DNA of 32,607 nt from Mycobacteriales bacterium. Lineage in GTDB: Bacteria; Actinomycetota; Actinomycetes; Mycobacteriales; QHCE01. Of this stretch, positions 23,159 through 31,466 are shown one piece after another; position 1 is the first letter of the stretch; each line of letters starts with the position of its first letter. The stretch spans positions 1-32,607 of the forward strand of contig JABFVL010000081.1 in the NCBI GenBank assembly GCA_013362805.1. Direction: 5' to 3'. The position numbers were made by a program, and so were the translations under genes. The notes beneath the pieces were generated by a model that was not told the DNA's origin, did no database searches, and saw only the letters and a list, made by a program, of their open reading frames with translations.

Positions 23159-24748
23159 ATGCTTAAGAGCTCGTTACCGACAGTGGTGCCCGTGCGCGGC
23201 GGCCCCAGCTACAGCGTCGGATGGCGCACGGTATGCCGACTCAACGAGATCCGCCCCGGCCACGCGCGTCTCGTGCTATTCAACGGCACCGAGATCGCCG
23301 TATGCCGAGAAGAAGACGCCGTATTCGCGGTCGCCGCCCGTTGCCCCACCCATCAAGCACCGCTCTCCGACGGACTCGTCATCTCCGGTCGCCTAATCTG
23401 CCCACTCCACAACTGCGAATACGACCTACGCAGCGGCATCAATCCACACGAAACCAGTCAGCGAATCGCTGTGTACCAGGCACAAGTCTGCGAAGGTGAC
23501 GTTGAATTGAACGCCAGCACGGTGCCACATGGCCCGGGTGTACCTGACACATATCTTGGACGCTGGGCGCGCCACAGCGGTCTGGAACCTCACGTGGGCC
23601 AGGTTCATGACTTAGCTGAAGGACGCGAGCCAAGAGTACAAACCTCAGCCACACCCGGCGGCAATCGTTTCGACGAAATCCGCTTTCTTCCCGCTCCGCT
23701 CAACAAACGACACAGCGGGCCCATCGATACGTCCACCACGATCGGCCCAAGCGCCGATCGTCCCCTACGGCTGGACATTCCAATGCTGGTCGGACATATG
23801 TCATACGGCGCGCTCAGCATTGAGTCCAAAGTCGCGTTAGCCCGAGCCACCCGCGACGCGGGAACAGCATGTGGCTCCGGCGATGGTGGCTTTCACGGAC
23901 GAGAGCGCGACGCGGCCGAGCGGTACATCATTCAAGTGATACCAGGACATTTTCCCTCACCAGACATTCTCGCCCAGGCCGACGCCATCGAAATCCACCT
24001 TGGTGAGGCAAGTCGCCCAGGACATGGCGCCTTCATTCCAGCGCACAAAGTCACCACCGAGATAAGCCTTCATCGGGAAATTCCTCCGCACGTCGACTAC
24101 ATCACCGAGCTGACCCAATGCACTGCGACGGAGCTGCAAGCCCACGTCAGCGCCTTGCGTGAAGAGGCCACAGGCGTGCCCATCGGAGTGAAATTCCCGG
24201 CCGGCGCCCTAGAGCAAGACATCGCACTGGCCCTACACAGCGCGGTCGACTACATCAGCATCGAAGGAGCCGAAGCGGGAAGCTCAAGCCGCGAAGGGGC
24301 GCACAAAGCATCACACACTGGGCTCGACACCCTCACCGCCTTGTGCCGAGCCCGAAAGCTGCTCGACGAGACGGGCGCGCAGACATCACTCCTCATCGCC
24401 GGCGGCTTCAGCCGCGCCGATCACATCGCGAAAGCGCTGGCGCTGGGGGCTGACGCGGTGGTGCTAGGACGTGCGGCGCTGTGGGCGATCGGCTGCCAAA
24501 ATTTTCAAGCCTGCGATGGCGGGGCATGCCCTGTCGGAATCGCCACTCAAGAGCCAAACCTACGGTTGCGGCTGAATCCAGACATGTCGGCACGACGACT
24601 CGCCACCTACCTCAAAGGGCTCAGGGACGGTGTCGCCGAATACTGCCGCGTCATGGGGGGTGGAACTGTGCGCGAGCTGCGAGCCGCGCACTTAACTGCT
24701 CGAGATTGGGCGGTCGCCGAAACAGCCGGACTACAAATCGACCGATAA
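23159..24748 (+). CDS. Rieske-like domain fused to glutamate-synthase FMN domain
   Basis: 529 aa from the ATG at 23159 (another in-frame ATG at 23111; neither has a clear ribosome-binding site). Residues about 20-115 form a NirD-type Rieske fold, with Cys62/His65 and Cys81/His84 (C-P-L-H). The first pair is C-P-T-H (C-x2-H) instead of the usual C-x-H. After a linker, residues about 190-510 are a glutamate-synthase-like FMN barrel with P-M-L-V-G-H-M-S-Y-G-A-L-S, P-G-H-G-A-F-I-P-A-H-K-V, A-G-S-S-S-R-E-G and a C-x5-C-x4-C cluster (446, 452, 457) before P-V-G-I-A-T-Q, which in glutamate synthases binds [3Fe-4S]. No amidotransferase domain is present. It may be an oxidoreductase passing electrons from a ferredoxin-like domain to FMN; the substrate is unknown. 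Confidence 0.85.
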   Translation: MLKSSLPTVVPVRGGPSYSVGWRTVCRLNEIRPGHARLVLFNGTEIAVCREEDAVFAVAARCPTHQAPLSDGLVISGRLICPLHNCEYDLRSGINPHETSQRIAVYQAQVCEGDVELNASTVPHGPGVPDTYLGRWARHSGLEPHVGQVHDLAEGREPRVQTSATPGGNRFDEIRFLPAPLNKRHSGPIDTSTTIGPSADRPLRLDIPMLVGHMSYGALSIESKVALARATRDAGTACGSGDGGFHGRERDAAERYIIQVIPGHFPSPDILAQADAIEIHLGEASRPGHGAFIPAHKVTTEISLHREIPPHVDYITELTQCTATELQAHVSALREEATGVPIGVKFPAGALEQDIALALHSAVDYISIEGAEAGSSSREGAHKASHTGLDTLTALCRARKLLDETGAQTSLLIAGGFSRADHIAKALALGADAVVLGRAALWAIGCQNFQACDGGACPVGIATQEPNLRLRLNPDMSARRLATYLKGLRDGVAEYCRVMGGGTVRELRAAHLTARDWAVAETAGLQIDR

Positions 24749-24849
24749 TTCGCAAAATTCTGCGCCGCAACAATGTTGATATCAAATCGCGAGCAATTTT
24801 GGCTCATCCGCCTATTTCCCCAGGTGAAACCGCGTTTTATGGTGCCCTT

Positions 24850-25986
24850 ATGCGGATCGGCGGAACATCAATACCTGAGCCGCGCGAAACAGAAAATAGC
24901 GCGGCCGAATTCAACACCTCGGACTACTTCAATTCGTCCTTCACGCTGCCCGCAATTAGCACACACCAAGCCCGCACCAACTGGGCCGGCCTAGAAAGAA
25001 AAGACACCAACGAGCCCGGCCCATTGGCTAGCGCCCGAACCGCGATCCGAGCTGGCAAATACGACACCGCCGCATCCCTGATCCAAGACGGTCTACACCA
25101 ACCGAGCACCGCCCTACGCGGCGCATTTCACACGCTCGCCGCTATCCATGCCTGGCGCGTTGGCAACTTGGTCGCCGCCAAGCAGTACGCGCAACGATGT
25201 CACCACTCCGCATGTGCGCGCGTAGTGGACTATGCCGTCGACTTCGAACAACTCGGACACCCACAACTCGACGGACTACCTCAAGCTGTACGGGCCGCGG
25301 CAAGCGAAAACGAAGAAGCCGGCGCATTCGCCCTCGGTGTACAAGCCCGAGTACGCGCCGCATGGGGCGAACCTAATCCCGCCCGAGGGCTTATCGATGC
25401 CCTACACAAATATCAACAAGGCGCCGACGAAATCTTGCTTGCCCTCGCTGAAATCGACCCCAGCCAAGCCGCTCAAGCACTCAGAGAAGTCGGGTTACAT
25501 CACTGGCGAGGCGCTGCTATTCGCGGATATATCGAGGGCTTGCACCTGCAGGACACTGACCGCATCACCGCGGCCGCTGGCGCGTTTGAAGATCTAGGCG
25601 AACTACTTGTCGCCGCCCGAGCTTATCACGCGGCCGCGAAAGCCACGAATGAACCACGCATCGGCAATCGATTGCGAGAGCGCGCCCAGGCACTATGCAT
25701 CACAATTGGCGCGGATCGGCTATTGGCCACAATCTTGCGCGAACGTCGCCAACGCCGAGAAGCCGGCTCGTTGCGGATTCCAGAAAGCCAACGGTTCGCT
25801 AGCAATGCCGGTCTTACCCGACGTCAACGTGAAGTCGCCGAACTCATCGCACGCGGCGAGGCTGTTCGCAATATCGCCCACCAGCTTCACCTGTCCGATG
25901 GAACGGTGCGCAATGTCATCGCTGAAATTCGTGGCCACTATGGCGGAGTACGACTGGTAGAACTCCGCGCTCTGCTCGGCGAATAG
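24850..25986 (+). CDS. orphan LuxR-type HTH regulator with helical N-terminal region
   Basis: 378 aa from the ATG at 24850. The C-terminus (about 310-370) is a LuxR/GerE helix-turn-helix: L-T-R-R-Q-R-E-V-A-E-L-I-A-R-G then G-T-V-R-N-V-I-A-E-I. The rest is a run of Ala-rich helices resembling tetratricopeptide-type repeats (A-R-T-A-I-R-A-G-K-Y-D-T-A, L-A-A-I-H-A-W-R-V-G-N), as in the C-terminal half of LAL-family regulators, but the LAL ATPase domain is missing. There is no receiver domain. The open frame extends upstream into the preceding gene, but codons before about 24775 overlap that gene; no ribosome-binding site decides the start. It ends in a strong bidirectional terminator. Confidence 0.8.
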   Translation: MRIGGTSIPEPRETENSAAEFNTSDYFNSSFTLPAISTHQARTNWAGLERKDTNEPGPLASARTAIRAGKYDTAASLIQDGLHQPSTALRGAFHTLAAIHAWRVGNLVAAKQYAQRCHHSACARVVDYAVDFEQLGHPQLDGLPQAVRAAASENEEAGAFALGVQARVRAAWGEPNPARGLIDALHKYQQGADEILLALAEIDPSQAAQALREVGLHHWRGAAIRGYIEGLHLQDTDRITAAAGAFEDLGELLVAARAYHAAAKATNEPRIGNRLRERAQALCITIGADRLLATILRERRQRREAGSLRIPESQRFASNAGLTRRQREVAELIARGEAVRNIAHQLHLSDGTVRNVIAEIRGHYGGVRLVELRALLGE

Positions 25987-26024
25987 GTAAGGGCCCCACT
26001 CGAGTGAGTGGGGCCCTTACCTAT
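25983..26024. terminator. bidirectional terminator between LuxR gene and sigma factor
   Basis: Perfect 19-bp arms (25983-26001 and 26006-26024) around GAGT, with a GGGCCCC core. The left arm includes the LuxR stop codon and the structure ends 10 bp from the sigma-factor stop, so it serves both convergent genes. Confidence 0.9.
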
Positions 26025-26034
26025 ATCGATTGGG

Positions 26035-26985
26035 TTAGGCGGCCAAAGCCACCCGCGGTTCGTGCGAGTCGCGCACCATGGTGCGTAGCTGCGTCAACGC
26101 CGCCGATTCCAACTGTCGGACCCGCTCGCGCGAAATGCCAAGTTCGCCAGCGATTTCAGTGAGAGAACGCTGCCGCCCATCGTCGAGCCCGTACCGCTCC
26201 CGCAAAATGCGTTCGCTGCGATCACCCAGTCTGGTGACAAGGGTTTCCAGCTGAGCGCGTTCGGCGCCGGCCACCACCAAGTCCTCCGGCGAGGGCTCGT
26301 CAATGTCCGCGACCAGATCAACGAGTGATGTTTCCTCGTCTTCTCCCACCGGGGTATCCAAGCTGATGTGCTCGCGAGAATAGTTCGTCAACTCAATAAC
26401 ACGAGCGACTTCAACCCCAAGCGCATCGGCGACCTCAGTGTCATCGGGGTCGCGCCCGAGTTCACGTAGGAGCTCGCGCCGGATGCTGCGCAGGCGGTTG
26501 ATTTCCTCGACTAGGTGCACCGGAAGTCGCACCACTCTGGCCTGCTGGGCGATGGCCCGGCTGATCGCCTGACGAACCCACCAGGTGGCGTATGTCGAAA
26601 ACTTGAAACCTTTGCGGTAGTCGAACTTTTCTACTGCCCGCACCAGACCAGCGTTTCCTTCTTGGATCAGGTCAAGCATAGGCATTGAGCTGCGCGAATA
26701 CCTTCTAGCGATCGAAACCACCAATCTCAAGTTGGCAACAATGAAGGTTTCTTTCGCTCGTCGCCCAGCCTTGGCCACGCTGTGCAATTCAAACTCGCTG
26801 ACCCCCTTAGGGGGTGTGCCAGTGGCGAGCAAATGCTCGGCATATAGACCCGCTTCAATGGCTTTAGCGAGGTCGACCTCTTTTTCCGCATCCAACAGTG
26901 GGGTCTGGCTGATCTCGTGCAGATATGTGCCGACCAAATCTCGATCTGCGGCAGCCTCGGAACGTGGCCGTGCAGTCTGTGCCAT
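26035..26985 (-). CDS. group 2 sigma-70-family sigma factor (SigB/HrdB-like)
   Basis: 316 aa. Region 1.2 begins L-V-G-T-Y-L-H-E-I-S; region 2 (about 82-150) has N-L-R-L-V-V-S-I-A-R-R-Y, M-L-D-L-I-Q-E-G-N, the -10-reading F-D-Y-R-K-G-F-K-F-S-T-Y-A-T-W-W-V-R-Q-A; region 3 has V-R-L-P-V-H-L-V-E; region 4 (about 245-305) has R-E-R-Y-G-L-D-D-G and the -35-reading S-R-E-R-V-R-Q-L-E. It lacks the long N-terminal region 1.1 of a primary sigma, so it is a non-essential paralogue like SigB. The ATG at 26985 has GAGGAGG 5-6 nt upstream and starts the M-A-Q-T sequence; an open frame to 27096 lacks homology. It shares a terminator with the LuxR gene. Confidence 0.93.
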   Translation of the reverse strand: MAQTARPRSEAAADRDLVGTYLHEISQTPLLDAEKEVDLAKAIEAGLYAEHLLATGTPPKGVSEFELHSVAKAGRRAKETFIVANLRLVVSIARRYSRSSMPMLDLIQEGNAGLVRAVEKFDYRKGFKFSTYATWWVRQAISRAIAQQARVVRLPVHLVEEINRLRSIRRELLRELGRDPDDTEVADALGVEVARVIELTNYSREHISLDTPVGEDEETSLVDLVADIDEPSPEDLVVAGAERAQLETLVTRLGDRSERILRERYGLDDGRQRSLTEIAGELGISRERVRQLESAALTQLRTMVRDSHEPRVALAA

Positions 26986-27157
26986 GGACGCCTCCTCGCG
27001 CTCACCCCACTGGCACCCGCCAGGACAGGGGGCTGTTCTGCCTTGCACAACCAATGCATGCGCCCATCCATTCCCATCCGCGGGCACCACTTGCACGATG
27101 TGGGCTAGCCCACTTCAGCCGGTAGCGATAGCCGTTCTGCCCGTAAGCTAGCCGCCA

Positions 27158-27643
27158 ATGAACGAGCTGAACTTCACCCAGGCCGCCACCAGCTTCGCCA
27201 CCGGCGTGGTCATCGTGAATGTGCGCGACGACCTCGACGACGTGGCCATGACCGCCACATCGTTCCTCTCGCTATCCAGAAACCCACCAATGGTGAGTGT
27301 GACCCTCGACGAAGGCACCCACCTGCGGGAAGTGTTGGAACGACAAGACGAGTGGACCGTCAGCATCCTCCAAAACAGCCAACGAGCCACGGCGAGCCGC
27401 TGCGGAGTTTCTGGGCGTCCCAGCGCGAGATTGTTGCTCGATGGCGAGCCCCATCATCGGGGTAAACACACCGGCGCCCTCATCTTGGACAACGGACTGG
27501 CCGGACTGGAGTGCCGCACAGTTCAGCGGGTCGTCACGGGAGATCACCTATTGCTCATCGCTGAAGTACTTGAGGTGGACTATGTACACCCAGAACGAAC
27601 GCCTTTGGTTCGCTTCCGTCGTCGTTATCGGGCATTGTCCTAG
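27158..27643 (+). CDS. flavin reductase-like FMN-binding protein
   Basis: 161 aa. The split-barrel flavin-reductase pattern is present: F-A-T-G-V-V-I-V near the N-terminus, M-T-A-T-S-F-L-S-L-S-R-N-P-P-M-V-S-V-T (about 30-48), W-T-V-S-I-L, and L-A-G-L-E-C with T-G-D-H-L-L-L-I-A-E-V near the C-terminus. The family reduces FMN or FAD with NAD(P)H, often for a partner monooxygenase, or uses flavin directly. The usual F-A-G segment after the N-x-L strand is replaced by an Arg-rich loop, so substrate details may differ. The ATG lacks an obvious Shine-Dalgarno sequence. It precedes orn by 53 bp on the same strand; a possible partner could be the kmo-like flavoprotein, but these are far apart. Confidence 0.85.
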   Translation: MNELNFTQAATSFATGVVIVNVRDDLDDVAMTATSFLSLSRNPPMVSVTLDEGTHLREVLERQDEWTVSILQNSQRATASRCGVSGRPSARLLLDGEPHHRGKHTGALILDNGLAGLECRTVQRVVTGDHLLLIAEVLEVDYVHPERTPLVRFRRRYRALS

Positions 27644-27696
27644 CGCAAGGCCCGGCTCTTCACGGGTAAGTGCGCAGGTGCCGGTAGGGTTGCCGC

Positions 27697-28344
27697 GTGA
27701 CTGACCGACTCGTATGGATCGACTGCGAAATGACAGGCCTGGACCTGCGCGGCGACGCTCTGATAGAAATCGCGGCGCTGGTCACCGATGGTGATCTCAA
27801 CGTTCTTGGTGAGGGCGTTGACCTGGTGATCCACGCAGACGATGACACGCTAGCCGATATGCCCGATGTGGTGAAGAAGATGCACGCGCGCTCCGGGCTC
27901 ACGGAAGAATCGCGAGCTTCTACCCTCACTCTTCGGCAGGCCGAAGAACAGGTGCTCGCCTACATTCGCACCCATGTCCCAGAGGTGCGTAGCGCCCCGT
28001 TGTGCGGCAATTCCATTGCCACAGATCGAGGATTTTTGGCGCGGGACATGCCCGAACTGACCTCACACCTGCATTACCGCATGATCGATGTCTCCTCAAT
28101 TAAGGAGCTGTGTCGGCGCTGGTATCCGCGTGTGTATTTCAGCCAACCCGAAAAAGGCATGGCACATCGCGCCTTGGCCGATATTCGGGAAAGCATTCGT
28201 GAGCTGGAGTATTACCGCCGCACTTTGTTTGTGCCGCTTCCAGGCCCTGATGTCGAGTCGGCGAAACGGATAGCGGCGAACCTAAGCCCAGAGCCCGCGG
28301 ACAAGCGGGATGACGGGTCTTCTATGATGAACCAGTCGTTGTAG
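27697..28344 (+). CDS. orn: oligoribonuclease
   Basis: 215-aa DEDDh 3'-to-5' exonuclease that degrades 2-5-nt RNA (and pGpG). Catalytic residues: Asp9 and Glu11 (W-I-D-C-E-M-T-G), Asp110 (G-N-S-I-A-T-D-R), His157 and Asp162 (A-H-R-A-L-A-D). The spacing matches the E. coli enzyme closely. The start is GTG at 27697, before the T-D-R-L-V-W-I-D start typical of actinobacterial Orn, with a weak GGTAGGG upstream. The gene is followed by tRNA-His, a pairing common in actinobacteria. C-terminal 25 residues are unconserved. Confidence 0.96.
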   Translation: MTDRLVWIDCEMTGLDLRGDALIEIAALVTDGDLNVLGEGVDLVIHADDDTLADMPDVVKKMHARSGLTEESRASTLTLRQAEEQVLAYIRTHVPEVRSAPLCGNSIATDRGFLARDMPELTSHLHYRMIDVSSIKELCRRWYPRVYFSQPEKGMAHRALADIRESIRELEYYRRTLFVPLPGPDVESAKRIAANLSPEPADKRDDGSSMMNQSL

Positions 28345-28379
28345 CAATCGCCGTTTTACGGGGCTTGCCTCTGCGCATG

Positions 28380-28455
28380 GTGGCTGTAGCTCAGTTGGCA
28401 GAGCACCTGGTTGTGGTCCAGGATGTCGTGGGTTCGAATCCCATCAGTCACCCCA
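28380..28455 (+). tRNA. tRNA-His (GTG anticodon)
   Basis: Cloverleaf read by eye: 7-bp acceptor stem (GTGGCTG with CAGTCAC), D-arm TAGCTCAGTTGGCAGAGC, anticodon stem CCTGG/CCAGG with loop TTGTGGT, and T-arm GGGTTCGAATCCC. The base before the acceptor is G (28379), which would give the G-1 needed by HisRS, opposite C73. The CCA end is encoded. Confidence 0.95.
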
Positions 28456-28561
28456 CTTTTTCACTACCGAGCTCTTTGTTGCTCTGTCATTTTTCGGGCG
28501 GCCGGCACGGTCTATTTTCTTCGCAGAACATCATTCCACTTGAAATAATCGAACAACAGCA

Positions 28562-28604
28562 ATAAGGCGGGGCAGGAACTTTATGAGTTCCTGCCCCGCC
28601 TTAT
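28562..28604. terminator. long perfect hairpin terminator of L,D-transpeptidase gene
   Basis: Perfect 19-bp arms (28562-28580 and 28586-28604) around TTATG, with a GGCGGGGCAGG core. It lies 13 bp beyond the transpeptidase stop (minus strand) and also downstream of tRNA-His (plus strand), so it can end both transcripts. Confidence 0.9.
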
Positions 28605-28616
28605 GTCAGATGGCTA

Positions 28617-29819
28617 TTAGCCCGCGTAGAGCGCGCTGCCCTTTTTGTACTCTTCCCACGGAATGTTCCAGTCGCCCCAGCCATTGCCCGCGTCGACGTC
28701 AACTTCCGTGCCCGAGATAGTGACGAGGTCACCTTTTTGGGCTAGCTCGAAATACCAAGAAGCGTTCTCTGGGGCCGCGTTCACACAACCGTGCGAAACG
28801 TTAGTGACTCCTTGATCAGCCACCGACCACGGCGCGGAGTGCACAAACTCGCCCTGCCAGGTGTAGCGCACAGCGAACTCAACTTCGGTGCGGTATCCAT
28901 CTGGGGAATCCACGGGTAGACCGTAGGTCGACGAGTCCATGGTGATGTTGCGGCGTTTTTCAATTACCACGTGCGTGCCCGAGGAGGTCGGAAACTTTGG
29001 TTTACCCAAGCTGATGGGGAAACTGCGCAGTTCAACGCCATCTTGGGTGACAGTCATGGTTTTGCTCGAGTTATCGATGGTGCTGATGATCTCCGAGCCA
29101 ATGGTGAATTGACCAACCCGGTCGCGTTTGCCGTAGTAGCCGTTTCCGAGGTCCATGCCACCAATTGCTAGGCGGAAATCGACCTTGGTGCCGGGCTTCC
29201 AGTGCTCTTTCGGTCGCCAGCGAACTTGGCTGTCAGAGAACCAGTGCCAACTTCCCTCAGTGGACGGATTCGCGGAGATGAATAGGCGACGTTCCACTTC
29301 AGCACGCTTCTCATCCGCGACCGGCTCAACGAACTCGACGACCAACGGCAGACCGACACCCACGGTTTCGTCTTGTTCCACGTTGATATCGGCCCCAAAA
29401 ACCTTGGTGGGCTCACTCATCGTGCTAAACGTAGATTTCGTTTCGCTGGTTTTGCCTTTACGGGTAGCTTTCGCCGTCACCGTGTAGGTAGCGCCATACG
29501 CCAACTGCTGCGAGGGAAGCCATTTGCCATCGCTTCCAGTAAATCCGCCCGCGACAGGCTGCCCTTGAGCATCCACCACTTTGACGTCTTTCACCTGGCC
29601 CTGTGAGGTGAATTGCAGCTCTGTGCTGGTGAGCACATCTGTCGCCTTGTCAGGCGGCGAGGCCACCGATAGCTTCGGCGGTTTAACAACTTTGGAAAAT
29701 TCACCATTGGACGATGATGAAGAATCATCACCGCCGCAGCTTGCCAGAGCCAACGCACTGACCGCACCTACCACGACCAGCCATCGAAATGGTTTCTTGG
29801 TCGCCGTACTACCCCACAT
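28617..29819 (-). CDS. lipoprotein L,D-transpeptidase (YkuD) with Ig-like domains
   Basis: 400 aa. Signal peptide with lipobox A-L-A-S-C (Cys28), so it is membrane-anchored outside the cell. A Ser-rich linker is followed by two Ig-like beta domains (about 48-135 and 138-240) and a YkuD catalytic domain (about 243-380) with His327, His343 and Cys345 in S-H-G-C-V-N. The C-terminal W-G-D-W-N-I-P-W-E-E-Y is also typical of mycobacterial LdtMt2-like enzymes. The enzyme makes 3-to-3 peptidoglycan cross-links and is usually inhibited by carbapenems. The ATG at 29819 has AAAGGC upstream. It is a single-gene transcript ended by the hairpin at 28562-28604. Confidence 0.95.
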   Translation of the reverse strand: MWGSTATKKPFRWLVVVGAVSALALASCGGDDSSSSSNGEFSKVVKPPKLSVASPPDKATDVLTSTELQFTSQGQVKDVKVVDAQGQPVAGGFTGSDGKWLPSQQLAYGATYTVTAKATRKGKTSETKSTFSTMSEPTKVFGADINVEQDETVGVGLPLVVEFVEPVADEKRAEVERRLFISANPSTEGSWHWFSDSQVRWRPKEHWKPGTKVDFRLAIGGMDLGNGYYGKRDRVGQFTIGSEIISTIDNSSKTMTVTQDGVELRSFPISLGKPKFPTSSGTHVVIEKRRNITMDSSTYGLPVDSPDGYRTEVEFAVRYTWQGEFVHSAPWSVADQGVTNVSHGCVNAAPENASWYFELAQKGDLVTISGTEVDVDAGNGWGDWNIPWEEYKKGSALYAG

Positions 29820-30144
29820 GGCTTTGCCTTTCGCTCACTGGCCATGCCCTCGACGCCTTCGCGCGCACGAGGCCCCGCCGCCATAAGCAAGCGGGGTTTA
29901 CCTTTTTGATACTGCCATCATGCCGCACCAATGCTAGGAGCGGGCGCCAATAATTCCTAAGGCATTTACCTGGCACTTCGCTATAGAAAGGCCAGATAGT
30001 TCCAGGAAGATTCTCACCGCCCAGGCGCCGGGGCGAAGCTCAGTGAGGCCATCATTCAAGCCAGAGCCGGTGATAAGCACAGCATACTCAACTGCTATGG
30101 TTTCCCTCGTTGCGCGCTAGGGGTTATGTAGCGCGGTGGCTAGC
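29820..30144. other. 325-bp non-coding gap upstream of the L,D-transpeptidase and tRNA-Lys genes
   Basis: No convincing coding frame, RNA gene or repeat. It must hold the promoter of the transpeptidase gene (minus strand) and perhaps that of tRNA-Lys, but I could not identify hexamers with good spacing. The last 100 bp contain no strong hairpin. Confidence 0.5.
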
Positions 30145-30217
30145 GCGCCGCTAGCTCAATTGGCAGAGCAGCTGGCTCTTAACCAGCGGGTTCGGGGTTC
30201 GAGTCCCTGGCGGCGCA
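30145..30217 (+). tRNA. tRNA-Lys (CTT anticodon)
   Basis: Cloverleaf read by eye: 7-bp acceptor stem GCGCCGC/GCGGCGC, D-arm TAGCTCAATTGGCAGAGC, anticodon stem GCTGG/CCAGC with loop CTCTTAA (anticodon CTT), T-arm GGGGTTCGAGTCCCT, discriminator A at 30217. CCA is not encoded. Confidence 0.95.
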
Positions 30218-30332
30218 CACATTGCTGAATTTGGTCGTACATTCGGTTGCGCTCGAAATCAGTCTTTCGGTTGTCGACTTTCATCCCAAAATGGCTCCCT
30301 GAGCCAAATTTCGCATTTTGTTAACATACATT

Positions 30333-30821
30333 ATGTCTGAAATGAGAGAAAGCGCCGATTCGCTTGTAGCGCCCACGACCTCGCTGGCGGTCGAGCACCT
30401 CTGCGACATCATTTTCTCCATCGAACCACGAGTATTTCCCACCACGCGCGGTATACGGCAGGTCGCAAATACCACCGAGGGGCGAGTTGTGGGCCACCGT
30501 CTGAACGGCACCATGTACGACTACAGCGGCACCGCATTGGTTACCGATGACGGAGTGGTAACGGGATCACCCACATGCGTAATCCACACCGATGATGAGG
30601 CAGACATCCTCATGTCGGGAATCGCAAAAATTCCCCCATTTATGCAAGAGCCACAACAGACGGTCTACCCCGTAACACAAAGAACATGGGTAAATGGCTG
30701 GGGAATGGTCATGTTCGAGACAGAACACGAGAACTATTTGTGGCTCAATGCCGCGGCCTCAGTGCTGCAAGTAGCTACTAGAGCATCGCGAGTCTACTTC
30801 CGAATTCTGCGACTCATCTGA
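30333..30821 (+). CDS. DUF3237-like protein
   Basis: 162 aa from the second in-frame ATG (30333); the first is at 30318 and neither has a Shine-Dalgarno sequence. The pattern fits DUF3237: V-A-N-T-T-E-G-R-V-V-G-H-R-L-N-G-T near residue 50, V-T-D-D-G-V-V then C-V-I-H-T-D-D-E-A-D, and Y-L-W-L-N-A-A near the C-terminus (usual form Y-x-W-L-N). The family is a small beta barrel with no settled function. The sequence is AT-richer than its neighbours by eye. The gene sits 116 bp after tRNA-Lys, a typical integration locus, but no repeat of the tRNA end or recombinase was found. Confidence 0.75.
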   Translation: MSEMRESADSLVAPTTSLAVEHLCDIIFSIEPRVFPTTRGIRQVANTTEGRVVGHRLNGTMYDYSGTALVTDDGVVTGSPTCVIHTDDEADILMSGIAKIPPFMQEPQQTVYPVTQRTWVNGWGMVMFETEHENYLWLNAAASVLQVATRASRVYFRILRLI

Positions 30822-30827
30822 GCCGCC

Positions 30828-30845
30828 GCCAACAGGTTGGCTTTT
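30828..30845 (+). terminator. short hairpin with T-run after DUF3237-like gene
   Basis: GCCAA-CAGG-TTGGC, a 5-bp stem with a 4-nt loop followed by TTTT, starts 7 nt after the stop codon at 30819-30821. It is short but is the only plus-strand hairpin here with a T-run. Confidence 0.5.
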
Positions 30846-30851
30846 CAGCAC

Positions 30852-30885
30852 GCTTCCGCCGAACCATGACAGATTCAGCGGAAGC
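30852..30885 (-). terminator. inverted repeat downstream of secreted barrel protein gene
   Basis: GCTTCCGC (30852-30859) and GCGGAAGC (30878-30885) form a perfect 8-bp stem with an 18-nt loop, 11 bp beyond the stop of the minus-strand gene. The loop is large, so it is a weaker candidate. Confidence 0.4.
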
Positions 30886-30896
30886 CCAGGACACAT

Positions 30897-31466
30897 TTAG
30901 CATCTAACGACGCCGAGGAACGCTCCTACGTCAGACAAAGTGACAGCGTCAACATCTCCATAGATCACGCCCCCACCACTGTTCACCGAAACCAGACCAT
31001 CGGTGCCTGTTCCAGGCTTGATATTCCAAACCCCATATTGCTTTCTTTTACCGGTAGCGGGATCAACTGGAGTTACAGTGCCATGCCCCTCCATAGTCAC
31101 CGAGCCAGTCCCACATTTGTCGATGGTCCCAGTGAGTGTCTGAGAGCCGTCGTATGTGATCGAGTCATCCGGCATGACATTGAGGCAGTACACACCCACC
31201 GCGTTCCCGCGCACAGTGTCGTTGGCATCAGTGCCTTGTACGTCGTTAACCGCGCTAGCAATGGTGGCCACCGCGCCAGGTTTAGGGGTGCAGGGGTAAT
31301 CGGCTACTGGGGTGGGTGGCGGGGCAAAAAAATGGTCGATGAATTTCACAACCCGACCCGACTCCGTTTGCGCCGAGGCATGCGCGACGCCCCCCGGGGT
31401 AAGCGCCGATACCGTCACGAGCGCAGCTGCCCCCATCACGACGGAACGCCAATTCAATAGTTTCAT
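30897..31466 (-). CDS. secreted protein, possible DUF3224/allene-oxide-cyclase-like barrel
   Basis: 189 aa. Signal peptide M-K-L-L-N-W-R-S-V then a hydrophobic core and A-H-A-S cleavage site near residue 31. Mature protein has an F-F-A-P-P-P segment and a C-terminal region of short Gly/Thr-rich strands: Y-D-G-S-Q-T-L-T-G-T-I, C-G-T-G-S-V-T-M-E-G-H-G-T-V, W-N-I-K-P-G-T-G-T, resembling the DUF3224/AOC-type beta barrel. It has four cysteines in the mature part, including the last residue, so disulfides are likely. The ATG at 31466 has GGAGG with 9-nt spacing; the upstream open frame to 31619 lacks a signal peptide at its start. Function unknown. Confidence 0.78.
   Translation of the reverse strand: MKLLNWRSVVMGAAALVTVSALTPGGVAHASAQTESGRVVKFIDHFFAPPPTPVADYPCTPKPGAVATIASAVNDVQGTDANDTVRGNAVGVYCLNVMPDDSITYDGSQTLTGTIDKCGTGSVTMEGHGTVTPVDPATGKRKQYGVWNIKPGTGTDGLVSVNSGGGVIYGDVDAVTLSDVGAFLGVVRC

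Noticed and set aside
26986..27096. N-terminal extension of the sigma factor
   Set aside because: The ATG at 26985 has a strong ribosome-binding site and starts the conserved part; the extension has no sigma-factor similarity.
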